Counted from the stretch's first letter, positions 9,322 to 19,725 are shown. The stretch is DNA of 64,000 nt from Mucilaginibacter mallensis (GCF_900105165.1 NZ_LT629740.1:4340001-4404000); one strand, 5' to 3'. Notes: generated by a model from the letters alone, not told the origin. A program made the numbers and translations.

Positions 9322-10071
9322 ATGCCCGATCATAATCAAATACTTTATGCTATTGAAGTGCATTCCGTTGAAGGCATCCGGTCGTATTTTGATCAGGGCG
9401 GTGATCCGAATGATATTTTGCCTGATGGTGTACCGCTTTTCACAACAATGGCAACCATGTATACACGTACGCCACACTTTAAAGATTGTGTACAATGTTT
9501 TATAGATGCCGGACTTGAATTTAGAGACCAGGCTCTTTTAGCTGTTTTTGCTGATGACGGCCATAAGCTCGAACAACTTATCAGGCAGGATGCAGCAATT
9601 ATTTTAAAGACCTATAATTTATTCAACAACACCTATACCCCGTTAACAGGCGCTACTTTGCTACATTTTTGCGCCGAGTACAACAGTGTTGCCTGCGCAA
9701 AAGTTTTGTTAAAACATAACGCCGATATAAATGCAAAAGCCGCGTTGGATGAATATGGCTTTGGCGGGCACACACCTATTTTTCATACGGTTAATCAAAA
9801 TAACAATAATTCTGCTGAGGTACTTGACCTCTTGCTTGAAAATGGTGCCGACCTGTCGGTTACTGTTAAAGGATTGATATGGGGTAAGGGTTACGAATGG
9901 GAAACATTTATCCCCGCGGTAAACCCTATAAGCTATGCCATAATGGGACTGTTACCGCAAATACACCGTAAAGAAGAAACAGTAGCAGAGATAGTCTCCT
10001 TATTAATGAAACATGCTTACGGGATTAATTACAGGATGCCTAATATACCGAATGCTTACCTGGCAGATTAG
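9322..10071 (+). CDS. Ankyrin-repeat protein
   Basis: A 249-residue soluble protein without signal peptide. The best ankyrin repeats are around residues 110-190: a GATLLHFCAEYNSVACAKVLL repeat followed by HNADINA, then a GGHTPIFHTV repeat with EVLDLLLENGADL. An earlier degenerate repeat at residues 5-35 contains AIEVHSVEGIRSYFDQGGDPN. Ankyrin stacks bind other proteins, so a regulatory or immunity-like role is possible but nothing adjacent defines a partner. The ATG at 9322 is preferred over an in-frame TTG at 9313. The gene and its flanks are bracketed by a 14-base direct repeat (9199-9212 and 10109-10122). Confidence 0.75.
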   Translation: MPDHNQILYAIEVHSVEGIRSYFDQGGDPNDILPDGVPLFTTMATMYTRTPHFKDCVQCFIDAGLEFRDQALLAVFADDGHKLEQLIRQDAAIILKTYNLFNNTYTPLTGATLLHFCAEYNSVACAKVLLKHNADINAKAALDEYGFGGHTPIFHTVNQNNNNSAEVLDLLLENGADLSVTVKGLIWGKGYEWETFIPAVNPISYAIMGLLPQIHRKEETVAEIVSLLMKHAYGINYRMPNIPNAYLAD

Positions 10072-10087
10072 CGTATCTTAATCTTTT

Positions 10088-10107
10088 GCTTCCGCGAGTT
10101 TAGCATA
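10088..10107. repeat. Fragment of the composite palindromic element
   Basis: GCTTCCGCGAGTTTAGCATA matches the left arm of copy A (8608-8627) with one difference, then the similarity stops. No right arm follows, so this is a truncated or decayed copy, located 16 bases after the ankyrin gene. Confidence 0.65.
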
Positions 10108-10206
10108 ACAAAAAGTATGCCTTTAATAACCAAAGTACCTGAAGCAGAATAATTTCCGGATATTGATTTATATAATTAATTTGCTTAACCTTTTATAACC
10201 TATATT

Positions 10207-10599
10207 ATGACAAGATATATCCACCCCAATGCTCCTATATCTTCAACCCTGCTTAGAGTTTCAGCAGTATTGACAGTTGTCGATTATTTTTTTGTAAGCC
10301 ATGAAGAATTACAATCCCAGGTTGGAAAACTAATTTTATCAATTATCATTTTAATTGGGAGTGCATATCTTATAAGGAATGGGTATAACTGGATCAGATG
10401 GGCATTATCTGTGTTGTTCCTTCTCGGCATAATACAGGAGATCATGTATTTACCTGCAACATTCCATTCAGGTTTAATAACAACAGGATGCTTTGCAATT
10501 CTTCAGTCGGCAATACAAATTACTGCTGTTGCCTTGTTGTTTTTCCCATACAATATACCGGCTACCAAGTCAGATGAACCCAAGGAAATCACAGACTAA
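10207..10599 (+). CDS. Small membrane protein of unknown function
   Basis: A 130-residue protein with about four hydrophobic segments (roughly residues 10-30, 40-58, 63-82 and 90-117), short loops and a charged C-terminal tail ending KSDEPKEITD. No catalytic motif or family signature is evident. Its composition and length resemble small uncharacterised integral membrane proteins common in Bacteroidota. It stands alone between the ankyrin gene and the convergent dnaE, separated from the latter by repeat copy B. ATG at 10207 with an A/T-rich leader. Confidence 0.6.
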   Translation: MTRYIHPNAPISSTLLRVSAVLTVVDYFFVSHEELQSQVGKLILSIIILIGSAYLIRNGYNWIRWALSVLFLLGIIQEIMYLPATFHSGLITTGCFAILQSAIQITAVALLFFPYNIPATKSDEPKEITD

Positions 10600-10620
10600 T
10601 ATTTAAAGATCTGGCCGTTA

Positions 10621-10747
10621 GCTGCCGCGAGTTTAGCGTAGCGTAACTCGTGGCGCGCATTGAGCAAGCTTATTAGCTTGCTCTTCTAAAGCTACAAGCT
10701 TTAACCATGCCCAACCACGGGTTACGCTACGCTAAACCCGCGGCAGC
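10621..10747. repeat. Composite palindromic element, copy B
   Basis: 127 bases with outer arms 10621-10653 and 10715-10747 that pair with few mismatches. Inside are two perfect hairpins: GAGCAAGCT-TATT-AGCTTGCTC (about 10661-10682) and AAAGCT-ACA-AGCTTT (about 10688-10702), giving three stacked stem-loops. It ends one base before the stop codon of dnaE and begins 21 bases after the preceding plus-strand gene, so like copy A it separates two convergent genes and may act as a two-way terminator. Confidence 0.85.
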
Positions 10748-10748
10748 A

Positions 10749-13700
10749 TTAGTTCAACACCGGGTGCACATTGGTGATATTAAAAATATCAGCCATCAGA
10801 TCATCACTCGGGTTAATTTTAAGGCTTTTTGAAAACACCTCTACCGATATTGCCTCTTCCCTGTCCTTTACCAAAAAACGCAGGGTACAATTCTTAACCG
10901 GGTATTTCTCAATATTATCATTAACTGCCTGCTGAATGTTATTTACCAGCTTTTCATTTAATGAGTTCAGGTCGATGCATACCGTTAATGACTTGGTGAG
11001 CTTATCCCGCATTTCGGATAGCAGGGCCATAGTTTGTATCCGCAGGTCCCAGTTATCTTTTTGCCTGAATTTTTCTTCGATGATCCCCTTCAGATGCAGG
11101 AAATAACCATCAACCAACAGATAACGGAACTTCACATAATCCTCGCCAAACAGCGCAAATTCGTATGATTCCTTATAATCTTCCAGTACAAACGTACCAA
11201 ATGGCTTACCTGTCTTGGTCATTTTATGCTGAACGTTACCTACTAAACCGCCTATACGTATCTCACCTCTGCGGCGTAGTTCTGCAAACGCGTTCATGAT
11301 CTCCTCGCCACCTTCACCGCTCCTTGCCTTCTGCATATTTTTCAGATCGCTGATATCTGTATTGCAAAAGCGTTCCATCTCCACCTTGTAATTATCCAAA
11401 GGGTGACCGGTAAGGTAAATGCCGATAACATCGCGCTCATATTTCAGCTTTTCTATCAATGGCCACTCGTCACTCTCAGGCATGCTTGGCTCCGGGATAT
11501 AAGATGCTACCGAACCGCCAAATAATGAAGATTGGTTGCTGCTTTGCGTGTTCTGGTAATCATTGGCATATTTTATCAGGCGTTCAACACCTGTTAGCAG
11601 GCCATTTTCTGTTTTAGCAAAAAACTGCGCACGGTTTAAGCCCATACCATCAAAAGCACCACCATAAACCAGGTTTTCGTATGATTTACGGTTTACACTG
11701 CGTGTGTTTGATCGTTGTGCGAAATCATATATGGTTGTAAACGGACCACGTTCGTTACGTTCTTCTATAATGCTTTCAACCGCCTTATCACCTACACCTT
11801 TAACCCCCGTTAAACCAAAACGCACCTCACCTTTTTTATTTACAGCGAACGCCATATCCGACTCATTAATATCCGGACCTAAAACGGGCACGCCCATCCT
11901 GCGGCATTCATCCATAAAGAAAGAGATCTTCTCCATGTTATTCTGGTTGTTCAATACCGCGGCCATATATTCCGCCGGGTAATGCGCTTTTAAATAAGCC
12001 GTTTGATAAGCCACAAAAGCGTAACAGGTAGAGTGCGATTTATTGAAAGCGTACTGGGCAAATGCTTTCCAGTCGTTCCAAACTTTGGTAAGCTTATCTT
12101 TAGGGTGACCTTTTGCGGTAGCGCCCGTCATAAACTGGGCCTCCATTTTATTCAGTACCTCAATCTGCTTTTTACCCATCGCCTTACGCAAAACGTCGGC
12201 ATCGCCTTTGCTAAAGCCTGCCAGCTTTTGCGATAAAAGCATCACCTGTTCCTGGTATACGGTAATACCGTAGGTTTCGCCCAGGTACTCCTCCATATCA
12301 GGTAAATCAAACGCGATGGGCTCGTAACCATGCTTACGTTTAATAAACAGCGGTATATACTCTATTGGCCCCGGGCGGTAGAGCGCGTTCATGGCGATCA
12401 AATCCTCAAACTTATCCGGTTTCAGATCACGCAGGTACATTTGCATACCGTCACTTTCAAACTGGAAAGTACCATTGGTATCGCCGCGCTGGTAAAGCTC
12501 AAAGGTTTCCTTATCATCAAGCGGGATATAATCTATATCTATAACAACGCCATGGTTTTGTTTGATGAGCCGCAACGCATCCTTAATAATGGTCAAGGTT
12601 TTCAGGCCCAAAAAGTCCATCTTAATAACGCCTGCGTCTTCAATCACACGACCATCATACTGGGTAACCAGCAGGTCTGAGTCCTTAGCTACGGCAACCG
12701 GAACAATATCGGTAAGGTCATACGGCGCGATGATAATACCCGCCGCGTGTACACCTGTATTACGGATGGAACCTTCCAATTTTCCGGCCTCACGCAAAAC
12801 TGTGGCACGCAGGTCGTTGCCTTTTACTATAGCCTGTAATTCAGGCACCTGGTCTATTGCTCCCTGTAAGGTGATACCCAAAGTATCAGGCACCATCTTC
12901 TTGAGTAAGTTCACTTCGGATAGGGGCATATCCAGCACCCGGCCCACATCCTGTATACTGGTACGGGCAGCCATGGAGCCATAGGTAATGATCTGTGCTA
13001 CCTGGTTCTTGCCATATTTTTCAACCACATAATCAATTACTTTTTGCCTGCCTGCATCGTCAAAATCCGTATCAATATCGGGCATCGACTTACGGTCAGG
13101 GTTCAGGAACCTTTCGAACAGGAGATTATATTTAAGCGGATCGATATTAGTGATACCGATACAATAGGCTACCACCGAGCCCGCCGCCGAACCACGGCCC
13201 GGACCAATAAATACGCCCATATCGCGGCCCGCCTTAATGAAGTCGGCAACGATCAAAAAGTATCCGGCAAAACCCATGGTACGGATGGTGAAGAGCTCAA
13301 AGTTAATGCGTTCCTCAGCCTCCGGCGATATATCTATATAACGATCCTTAGCACCTAAAAAGGTAAGGTGTTTCAGATATTCCCACTGGTTCAGCGTATC
13401 TGAGTCCGGGGTCATATCGCTGTGGATCTTAAACTCAGGCGGGATAACGAAGTTAGGCAGTAAAATATCACGCTTCAGTTTCAGCGTTTCTACCTTATCT
13501 ACTATTTCATTGGTATTGTCCAATGATTCAGGCAGATCATTGAACAGCTTGCCCATTTCTGCCTGGGTCTTAAAATAAAACTGGTCGTTCGGGAAACCAA
13601 AGCGATAGCCCTTGCCACCTTCTTCATCGGTAGCAATTGGGGTGCTTTGCATATCACCGGTGTTTACACACAGCAAAATATCATGCGCGTTGGAGTCCTG

Positions 13701-14339
13701 TTGATCCACATAGTGCGAATCATTGGAGCAGATCACTTTTACATTATACTTTTTAGCGTATTTAAGCAACACTGCGTTAACTGTATGCTGCTCAGGGATA
13801 TCATGGCGTTGTAACTCTATATAGTAATCTTCACCAAACAGATCGAGCCACCATTTAAATTCCTGCTCGGCTTCTTCCTCGCTTTTGCGCAAAATCGCCT
13901 GCGGTACGCTTGCACCTATGCAGCAGGTAGTGGCAATTAAGCCTTTGTGGTATTTTAGTATCAGTTCCTTATCAACACGAGGCCATTTACTGTACAGGCC
14001 CTCCATAAATCCAAGCGAGCATAGCTTAACCAGGTTTTTATATCCTTCGGGGTTTTTAGCTAATAATAACTGGTGGTGCCTTACATCCTTTTTCTCCTTG
14101 GTGAATTGCTTTTTGTGGCGATCCTCAACCACATACAACTCACAGCCAACTATCGGTTTTACATTATGTTTACCCGCCTCAGCAACAAATTTAAACGCGC
14201 CGAACATATTCCCGTGGTCGGTAATAGCCAGGGCTTTCATACCATCAGCAGCTGCCTTTTTATATAGTTTACCAATATCGGCGGCCCCATCAAGTAACGA
14301 AAATTGTGTATGTACGTGTAAATGCGAAAAATCCGGCAT
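10749..14339 (-). CDS. dnaE: DNA polymerase III alpha subunit
   Basis: The replicative polymerase catalytic subunit, 1196 residues, DnaE1 type. Order of domains: PHP domain (about 1-280), polymerase palm with the catalytic PDIDTDFDD near residue 419 and the third carboxylate in KMDFLGLKT near 573, fingers, helix-hairpin-helix region, an OB-fold near residues 1000-1080 and a C-terminal domain. Unlike E. coli, the PHP domain keeps putative metal ligands (HLHVH at 6-10, Asp41-His42, Glu67), so it could be active as a nuclease or phosphatase. There is no exonuclease domain insertion, so this is not PolC. It is a single gene, divergent from tamB, with a candidate -7 box at 14371-14378. Confidence 0.96.
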   Translation of the reverse strand: MPDFSHLHVHTQFSLLDGAADIGKLYKKAAADGMKALAITDHGNMFGAFKFVAEAGKHNVKPIVGCELYVVEDRHKKQFTKEKKDVRHHQLLLAKNPEGYKNLVKLCSLGFMEGLYSKWPRVDKELILKYHKGLIATTCCIGASVPQAILRKSEEEAEQEFKWWLDLFGEDYYIELQRHDIPEQHTVNAVLLKYAKKYNVKVICSNDSHYVDQQDSNAHDILLCVNTGDMQSTPIATDEEGGKGYRFGFPNDQFYFKTQAEMGKLFNDLPESLDNTNEIVDKVETLKLKRDILLPNFVIPPEFKIHSDMTPDSDTLNQWEYLKHLTFLGAKDRYIDISPEAEERINFELFTIRTMGFAGYFLIVADFIKAGRDMGVFIGPGRGSAAGSVVAYCIGITNIDPLKYNLLFERFLNPDRKSMPDIDTDFDDAGRQKVIDYVVEKYGKNQVAQIITYGSMAARTSIQDVGRVLDMPLSEVNLLKKMVPDTLGITLQGAIDQVPELQAIVKGNDLRATVLREAGKLEGSIRNTGVHAAGIIIAPYDLTDIVPVAVAKDSDLLVTQYDGRVIEDAGVIKMDFLGLKTLTIIKDALRLIKQNHGVVIDIDYIPLDDKETFELYQRGDTNGTFQFESDGMQMYLRDLKPDKFEDLIAMNALYRPGPIEYIPLFIKRKHGYEPIAFDLPDMEEYLGETYGITVYQEQVMLLSQKLAGFSKGDADVLRKAMGKKQIEVLNKMEAQFMTGATAKGHPKDKLTKVWNDWKAFAQYAFNKSHSTCYAFVAYQTAYLKAHYPAEYMAAVLNNQNNMEKISFFMDECRRMGVPVLGPDINESDMAFAVNKKGEVRFGLTGVKGVGDKAVESIIEERNERGPFTTIYDFAQRSNTRSVNRKSYENLVYGGAFDGMGLNRAQFFAKTENGLLTGVERLIKYANDYQNTQSSNQSSLFGGSVASYIPEPSMPESDEWPLIEKLKYERDVIGIYLTGHPLDNYKVEMERFCNTDISDLKNMQKARSGEGGEEIMNAFAELRRRGEIRIGGLVGNVQHKMTKTGKPFGTFVLEDYKESYEFALFGEDYVKFRYLLVDGYFLHLKGIIEEKFRQKDNWDLRIQTMALLSEMRDKLTKSLTVCIDLNSLNEKLVNNIQQAVNDNIEKYPVKNCTLRFLVKDREEAISVEVFSKSLKINPSDDLMADIFNITNVHPVLN

Positions 14340-14370
14340 AGCAATCCCTATAAGTATTTTTGGAGAAATA

Positions 14371-14378
14371 CAAAGTTA
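14371..14378 (-). promoter_or_regulatory. Candidate -7 box of the dnaE promoter
   Basis: On the minus strand this reads TAACTTTG, an exact match to the Bacteroidota -7 consensus TAnnTTTG, 32 bases before the dnaE ATG. No good TTTG -33 box is seen at the expected distance, so the call is tentative. Confidence 0.4.
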
Positions 14379-14578
14379 TTAAAAAACAACTTGTAGTGTA
14401 TATGTGTTGATAATTCAGTTTTAGCCATACATGCCTTTACCCTACATGAATTATTAGAAAAAATATTCCCTTAATTAGGAGGGACTTTGAAAATCAGACT
14501 CATTAATGGCTGTTTTTTTAGTACATAATTTACATATATTTAATAGCATCAATCTTTACCCTTGAAAATCACAGAAAT

Positions 14579-17500
14579 TTGGCACGAATTGGACGCATAG
14601 TTTTAAAAACGATACTTTGGATAATTGCGAGTGTCCTCCTCCTGGTGCTGCTTGTCATTATTTTAATACAAGTTCCTGCTGTGCAAAATTTTGCCAAAAA
14701 CAAAGCCGTTACCTTTTTAGAAAATAAAATCCACACAAAAGTTAAAATAGGCCATATCAGTTTAGGCTTGCCAAAATTGATAGTGCTTGAAGATGTTTAT
14801 TTTGAGGATCAGCACCGCGATACCCTTATAGCCGGTGAAAAATTAAAGGTAGATATCAGCATGTTAAAACTGCTGCATAATGAGGTTGAGGTAAATGAGA
14901 TCAACCTGGAGGGCATAACCGCCAACATCAGTCGTAATAAGGATAGTGTTTTTAATTTCGACTACATCACCAAAGCCTTTGCCGGCGAACAAAAGAAAGA
15001 ACCCAAGCCAACTGACACCACTTCATCCATGAAGTTTTCTATTGATAAGATCATTCTCGACCGGATAAAGATCAGCTATAACGATAAGATTACTGGCAAC
15101 GATGTAAGCTTTAACCTGGGGCATTTTGATACCCGTATAAAAGATTTTGATATGGATAAAATGAAATTTACCATACCAAAGATCACTCTTTCGGGCTTTA
15201 ACGCGCGCATTATCCAGACTGCTGTACCACCATCAAAAACGCCAATTGATACAGCTACCAAGCCGTTGAACATGACACTTAACCTTGGCACTATTGACAT
15301 ATCAAAGATAAACGTAGTGTACCGTACTGATACCATGGCTGCCAATGTAAACCTGGGCAGCTTGGTAGTGGAGATGAATAAGATCGACCTTAAAAATCAA
15401 AACATAGGTATTACTTCCATCAACCTGAGCGATACCAAGGCCGGCATCACCTTCGCCAAGCCGGAAGCGATCAAAAAAACGATTGTTAAAGAGATAAAGA
15501 AAATTGATACGCTGGTTAAACCGGCCAACAGTACAAAAGGCTGGTCGGCATCATTGGATAAGATCACCTTTGTAAACGATAACATTAAGTTTGATAACAA
15601 CGCGCAAAAACCCATAGCCAAAGGACTGGATTTTGCCCACATGGATATCCGCAACCTGAATGCCGATGCGCAAAATATTGTTTACAATCCCGATACCATT
15701 TCAGGCAAAATAAACTCCTTTACATTCAGCGAAAAAAGCGGATTGGCAATCAAAAAATTTCATACAGCATTTTTCTATGGGCCAAAAAACTCCTACCTGA
15801 ATGATCTGTATGTGGAAACCCCGCAATCGGTCATTCAAAAACAATTACAGGTTAGCTACCCTTCCATCGCATCATTAAGCACTAATTTGGGCGCTTTATA
15901 TGTTAATGCCAATTTAGATGGCAGCCGTTTAGGCTTAAAGGATGTTTTATTACTGATGCCGACCATGGCTACAATGGATCCGTTTAAACATTCACCAAAC
16001 GCGGTGTTCAGGATAAACGGGCGGGTTATTGGCAAGGTGAATGACCTGCGCATACCTAGCATGGAAGTACGGGGATTAAGCAATACCCACATTTTGGCAT
16101 CGGCAACCATGCGTGGTTTACCTGATGTTAATAAAGCCTATTTCGATCTCACTATAAAGGATTTTAATACCAGCAGCGCCGATATTAATAAACTCGTATC
16201 GCCCGGCATGATACCCGCCAGTGTAAGCATCCCCCAAAACCTGAACCTGAAAGGCACCTTTAAAGGTGGTATAAAAACCTTTAACACCAAAATGACCCTG
16301 CGCTCCAGCTATGGCGCGGCTGACCTTACTGCCAGCATGAAGAACGGCAACAATAAAAAAATTGCAGCCTACTCAGCTAATATAAAAGTAAACGACCTTA
16401 ATGTTGGCGCGCTCAGCAAGCAGCCGCAAATGGCGGGCAAGGTAACGCTGGCAGCCAATATTAAAGGTACCGGGCTCGATCCTAAAACTGCCAGCCTGGA
16501 GTTCAGCGGTGATGTGGTATCGGCTTATGTTAAGGGTTATACTTATAAAAATTTAAAGTTGAGCGGCACATCGCATAACGGTAATTATACCGCTAAGATG
16601 CTGATGAAGGATCCGAACATCAACTTTAGTCTGGATGCTAAGGCCGACATGAACAAAAAGTATCCATCAATAAATGCTACTTTAACTGTGGATAGCATCA
16701 ACCTTAAAAATCTGAATTTCACCAAGGATGAAATGCGTTTCCATGGTAAGATCGTTGCCGATGTACCTACTGCCGATCCGAATTATTTGAATGCCGATAT
16801 AGAAGCTACTGATCTGTTGATCGTAAACAAAACGCAGCGTATAAAACTGGATACCGTTAGCCTAAAATCAACGGCAAATGCTGATAGCAGTACACTTAAA
16901 TTAAAAGCACCAATGCTTTACGCGCATTTAAGCGGCAAATATAAGTTACCCGAAATTGGAACCGCCCTACAGGATGTAATCGATAAATACTACAATACCT
17001 CAATAGCTAATGGAAAAGTAAAAGCTAAATATTCGCCGGAAAACTTCGCATTTGATATACATGTTGTTAAAACACCATTGGTTGACCAATTTGCACCCGA
17101 TCTTAAACAACTTTCGCCAATACTTATTGCAGGCCATTTCAACAGCCAAACCGGCGACCTTGTAGTGAATGGCGCTATGCCGAAAGTTGTTTACGGTACC
17201 AATGATATCAGCAATCTTAAACTCGCCATAAATACCGGTAACAATGCCTTAAATTATAGTCTAACTGTTGATGATGTTGCAGTGGGTTCATCAATAAAAC
17301 TGTTATATACCAGCATAACAGGCAGCGCACAAGACAATAAACTGAACATTAATTTACAGGTGCGCGATGCTGCTAAAAAAGAGCGTTACCGTTTAGCCGG
17401 TGTGTTTAGCGTTTTGCCAAATGAATACCAGTTCAGTTTCCTGCAAAATGGCCTGCTGCTTGATTATACGCCGTGGACGGTAGCTGCCGATAACGCGCTT

Positions 17501-19720
17501 GAGTTTGGTGGTCAGGGAATCCTGGCCAAAGATTTCAATATCAGTAATAATGGTCAAACATTAAGCATCAGCAGTGCCACACAACAAATGAACGCGCCGG
17601 TAAATATTGATTTCAAAAATTTCCATATTGAAACCCTTACCCGTATAGCTCAACAGGATTCATTACAGGTTGGCGGCGTTATTAATGGCGATGCAAACAT
17701 CAGTAACTTCCAGTCATCGCCTGTGTTTACCGCAGCATTAAATGTTAATGACTTTAATTTTAAAGGCGACACTGTTGGCAATATCGCATTTAAGGTTAAT
17801 AACCAAACCGCAAATGCCTATGCAGCCAGCGCAAGCATAACCGGGAAGGGTAACCAGGTTGACCTTGACGGCACCTATTATACCCAGCCCGAAAGCCGCT
17901 TTGATCTTAACCTGAATATTGTTTCGCTGAACATGAAGAGTATCGAGGGTTTCAGCTTTGGTAATATTAAAAATGCCAGTGGTGATATTACCGGTAAAAT
18001 GAAAATCTCAGGCACCACAACAGCGCCTGAGGTTAGGGGCGATATTAACTTTAACAAGGTTGGCTTTAACGTATCTATGCTGAATTCCTACTTCAGCATG
18101 CCTAACGAGAGTATCACCTTTAATAATGATGGCATCCTGTTCAATGATTTTACTTTGGTTGATTCGACCGGGAACAAAGCTGTTGTTACGGGTAACATCT
18201 ACACAAAAACATATACTGATTTCGCTTTCGCGCTTAATATTAAGATGGACAATTTCAGGGCGGTTAACTCCACCCAGGCAGACAATAAACTCTTCTATGG
18301 TAAACTATACCTCAACAGTAATATTAAAATAGGCGGCAATATGGATAAGCCTATTGTTGATGCCACCATCACCGTTAATGATAAAACAGATATGACTTTT
18401 GTATTGCCCGAAGATGACCCTAGTGTTGAGGACCGGCAGGGAGTTGTAGAGGTGATAAACGAACATGCCCCGCAAATGGATTCACTGTTGATGGCGAGGC
18501 AGCTGGATTCCCTTAAAAAAACGGGACTTAAAGGGTTGGATGTAAATGCAACCATTAATATCAGTAAGGCCGCTAATTTTACCATAGTAATTGATGAGCG
18601 TAATGGTGATGTGGTACAAATAAAAGGCGAAGCGCATTTAAATGGGGGTATTGACCCAAGCGGCAAAACAAGCCTCACCGGTACTTATACGGTTGAGCAG
18701 GGCTCATACAACCTTTCGTATGCTACTGTAAAACGTAAATTCCTGTTCAAAAGGGGAAGTACCATAACATGGACAGGCGACCCTACCAGCGCTGACATTA
18801 ATCTTACAGCCGTTTATGTGGCAAACGTGCCCCCTATTGACCTGGTGAGCCAGCAACTGGGCGGCGACCAAACCACTACAACCATGTATAAGCAAAAGCT
18901 GCCGTTTAATGTAGAGCTGAACTTAAAGAACCAATTGTTAAAGCCTGATATCAGCTTTGATATTGTTTTGCCTGATAGCAGCTATACGGTATCGCCGGAT
19001 GTGATACAAACCGTTAATACCCGGCTAACACAAATACGGCAGGACCCTAATGAAATGAATAAACAGGTACTGGGCGTATTGGTGCTTGGCCACTTTATTG
19101 GTGATAATCCGTTACAAAGCCAGGGTGGCAGCACCGGCATTAATGGCGCTATCCGCAATAGCGTAAGCAGCTTATTATCCGACCAGTTGAATAGATTGGC
19201 AGGCAACCTGATAGGTGGTATCCAGTTAAGCTTTGACCTAACATCAGGCGCCGACTATTCAACGGGAACACAACAAAACCGTACAGACCTGAATGTGGGT
19301 TTATCAAAACAATTTTTAAACGACCGCATTACAGTTACAGTAGGCAATAATTTTAACCTGGAAGGGCAAAATCAACCGGGGCAAAAAACCACCGACCTGG
19401 CGGGTAATATATCCGTGAATTATAAGATCACACAGGATGGGCGTTACATGGTACGGGCCTACAGGCGTGATGAATTTATAGTTATTGAAGGGCAGGTGGT
19501 TGAAACCGGCGTAGGTTTTACAATAACCTATGAGTACAATCGCTTTAAGGAACTATTTAGAAAGAAAACAAAACAAGAGAAGACCTTGGAGAAAGATTAT
19601 AAGGAAAAGCAAAAAGAGCAAAACAAAGAAAAGAAGCAGGCTGATAAGGAACATGACCAACAAGTAGATAACACACAACCGGCAGATCAGCCCGCGCAAC
19701 AAAAACAAACATCCAACTAA
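14579..19720 (+). CDS. tamB: TamB-like translocation and assembly module protein
   Basis: A 1713-residue inner-membrane-anchored, AsmA/TamB-type protein. One membrane helix near the N-terminus (about residues 9-32) precedes a very long stretch of repeating beta strands, expected to form a hydrophobic groove across the periplasm, and the conserved TamB domain lies at about 1250-1650. The last 55 residues are a Lys/Gln/Glu-rich tail. Proteins of this family help outer-membrane protein assembly or phospholipid transport to the outer membrane. The gene is followed after five bases by its outer-membrane partner. The frame is closed upstream at 14519 and contains no ATG before the hydrophobic helix, so the TTG at 14579 is the likely start. 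Confidence 0.9.
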   Translation: MARIGRIVLKTILWIIASVLLLVLLVIILIQVPAVQNFAKNKAVTFLENKIHTKVKIGHISLGLPKLIVLEDVYFEDQHRDTLIAGEKLKVDISMLKLLHNEVEVNEINLEGITANISRNKDSVFNFDYITKAFAGEQKKEPKPTDTTSSMKFSIDKIILDRIKISYNDKITGNDVSFNLGHFDTRIKDFDMDKMKFTIPKITLSGFNARIIQTAVPPSKTPIDTATKPLNMTLNLGTIDISKINVVYRTDTMAANVNLGSLVVEMNKIDLKNQNIGITSINLSDTKAGITFAKPEAIKKTIVKEIKKIDTLVKPANSTKGWSASLDKITFVNDNIKFDNNAQKPIAKGLDFAHMDIRNLNADAQNIVYNPDTISGKINSFTFSEKSGLAIKKFHTAFFYGPKNSYLNDLYVETPQSVIQKQLQVSYPSIASLSTNLGALYVNANLDGSRLGLKDVLLLMPTMATMDPFKHSPNAVFRINGRVIGKVNDLRIPSMEVRGLSNTHILASATMRGLPDVNKAYFDLTIKDFNTSSADINKLVSPGMIPASVSIPQNLNLKGTFKGGIKTFNTKMTLRSSYGAADLTASMKNGNNKKIAAYSANIKVNDLNVGALSKQPQMAGKVTLAANIKGTGLDPKTASLEFSGDVVSAYVKGYTYKNLKLSGTSHNGNYTAKMLMKDPNINFSLDAKADMNKKYPSINATLTVDSINLKNLNFTKDEMRFHGKIVADVPTADPNYLNADIEATDLLIVNKTQRIKLDTVSLKSTANADSSTLKLKAPMLYAHLSGKYKLPEIGTALQDVIDKYYNTSIANGKVKAKYSPENFAFDIHVVKTPLVDQFAPDLKQLSPILIAGHFNSQTGDLVVNGAMPKVVYGTNDISNLKLAINTGNNALNYSLTVDDVAVGSSIKLLYTSITGSAQDNKLNINLQVRDAAKKERYRLAGVFSVLPNEYQFSFLQNGLLLDYTPWTVAADNALEFGGQGILAKDFNISNNGQTLSISSATQQMNAPVNIDFKNFHIETLTRIAQQDSLQVGGVINGDANISNFQSSPVFTAALNVNDFNFKGDTVGNIAFKVNNQTANAYAASASITGKGNQVDLDGTYYTQPESRFDLNLNIVSLNMKSIEGFSFGNIKNASGDITGKMKISGTTTAPEVRGDINFNKVGFNVSMLNSYFSMPNESITFNNDGILFNDFTLVDSTGNKAVVTGNIYTKTYTDFAFALNIKMDNFRAVNSTQADNKLFYGKLYLNSNIKIGGNMDKPIVDATITVNDKTDMTFVLPEDDPSVEDRQGVVEVINEHAPQMDSLLMARQLDSLKKTGLKGLDVNATINISKAANFTIVIDERNGDVVQIKGEAHLNGGIDPSGKTSLTGTYTVEQGSYNLSYATVKRKFLFKRGSTITWTGDPTSADINLTAVYVANVPPIDLVSQQLGGDQTTTTMYKQKLPFNVELNLKNQLLKPDISFDIVLPDSSYTVSPDVIQTVNTRLTQIRQDPNEMNKQVLGVLVLGHFIGDNPLQSQGGSTGINGAIRNSVSSLLSDQLNRLAGNLIGGIQLSFDLTSGADYSTGTQQNRTDLNVGLSKQFLNDRITVTVGNNFNLEGQNQPGQKTTDLAGNISVNYKITQDGRYMVRAYRRDEFIVIEGQVVETGVGFTITYEYNRFKELFRKKTKQEKTLEKDYKEKQKEQNKEKKQADKEHDQQVDNTQPADQPAQQKQTSN

Positions 19721-19725
19721 CGCAT

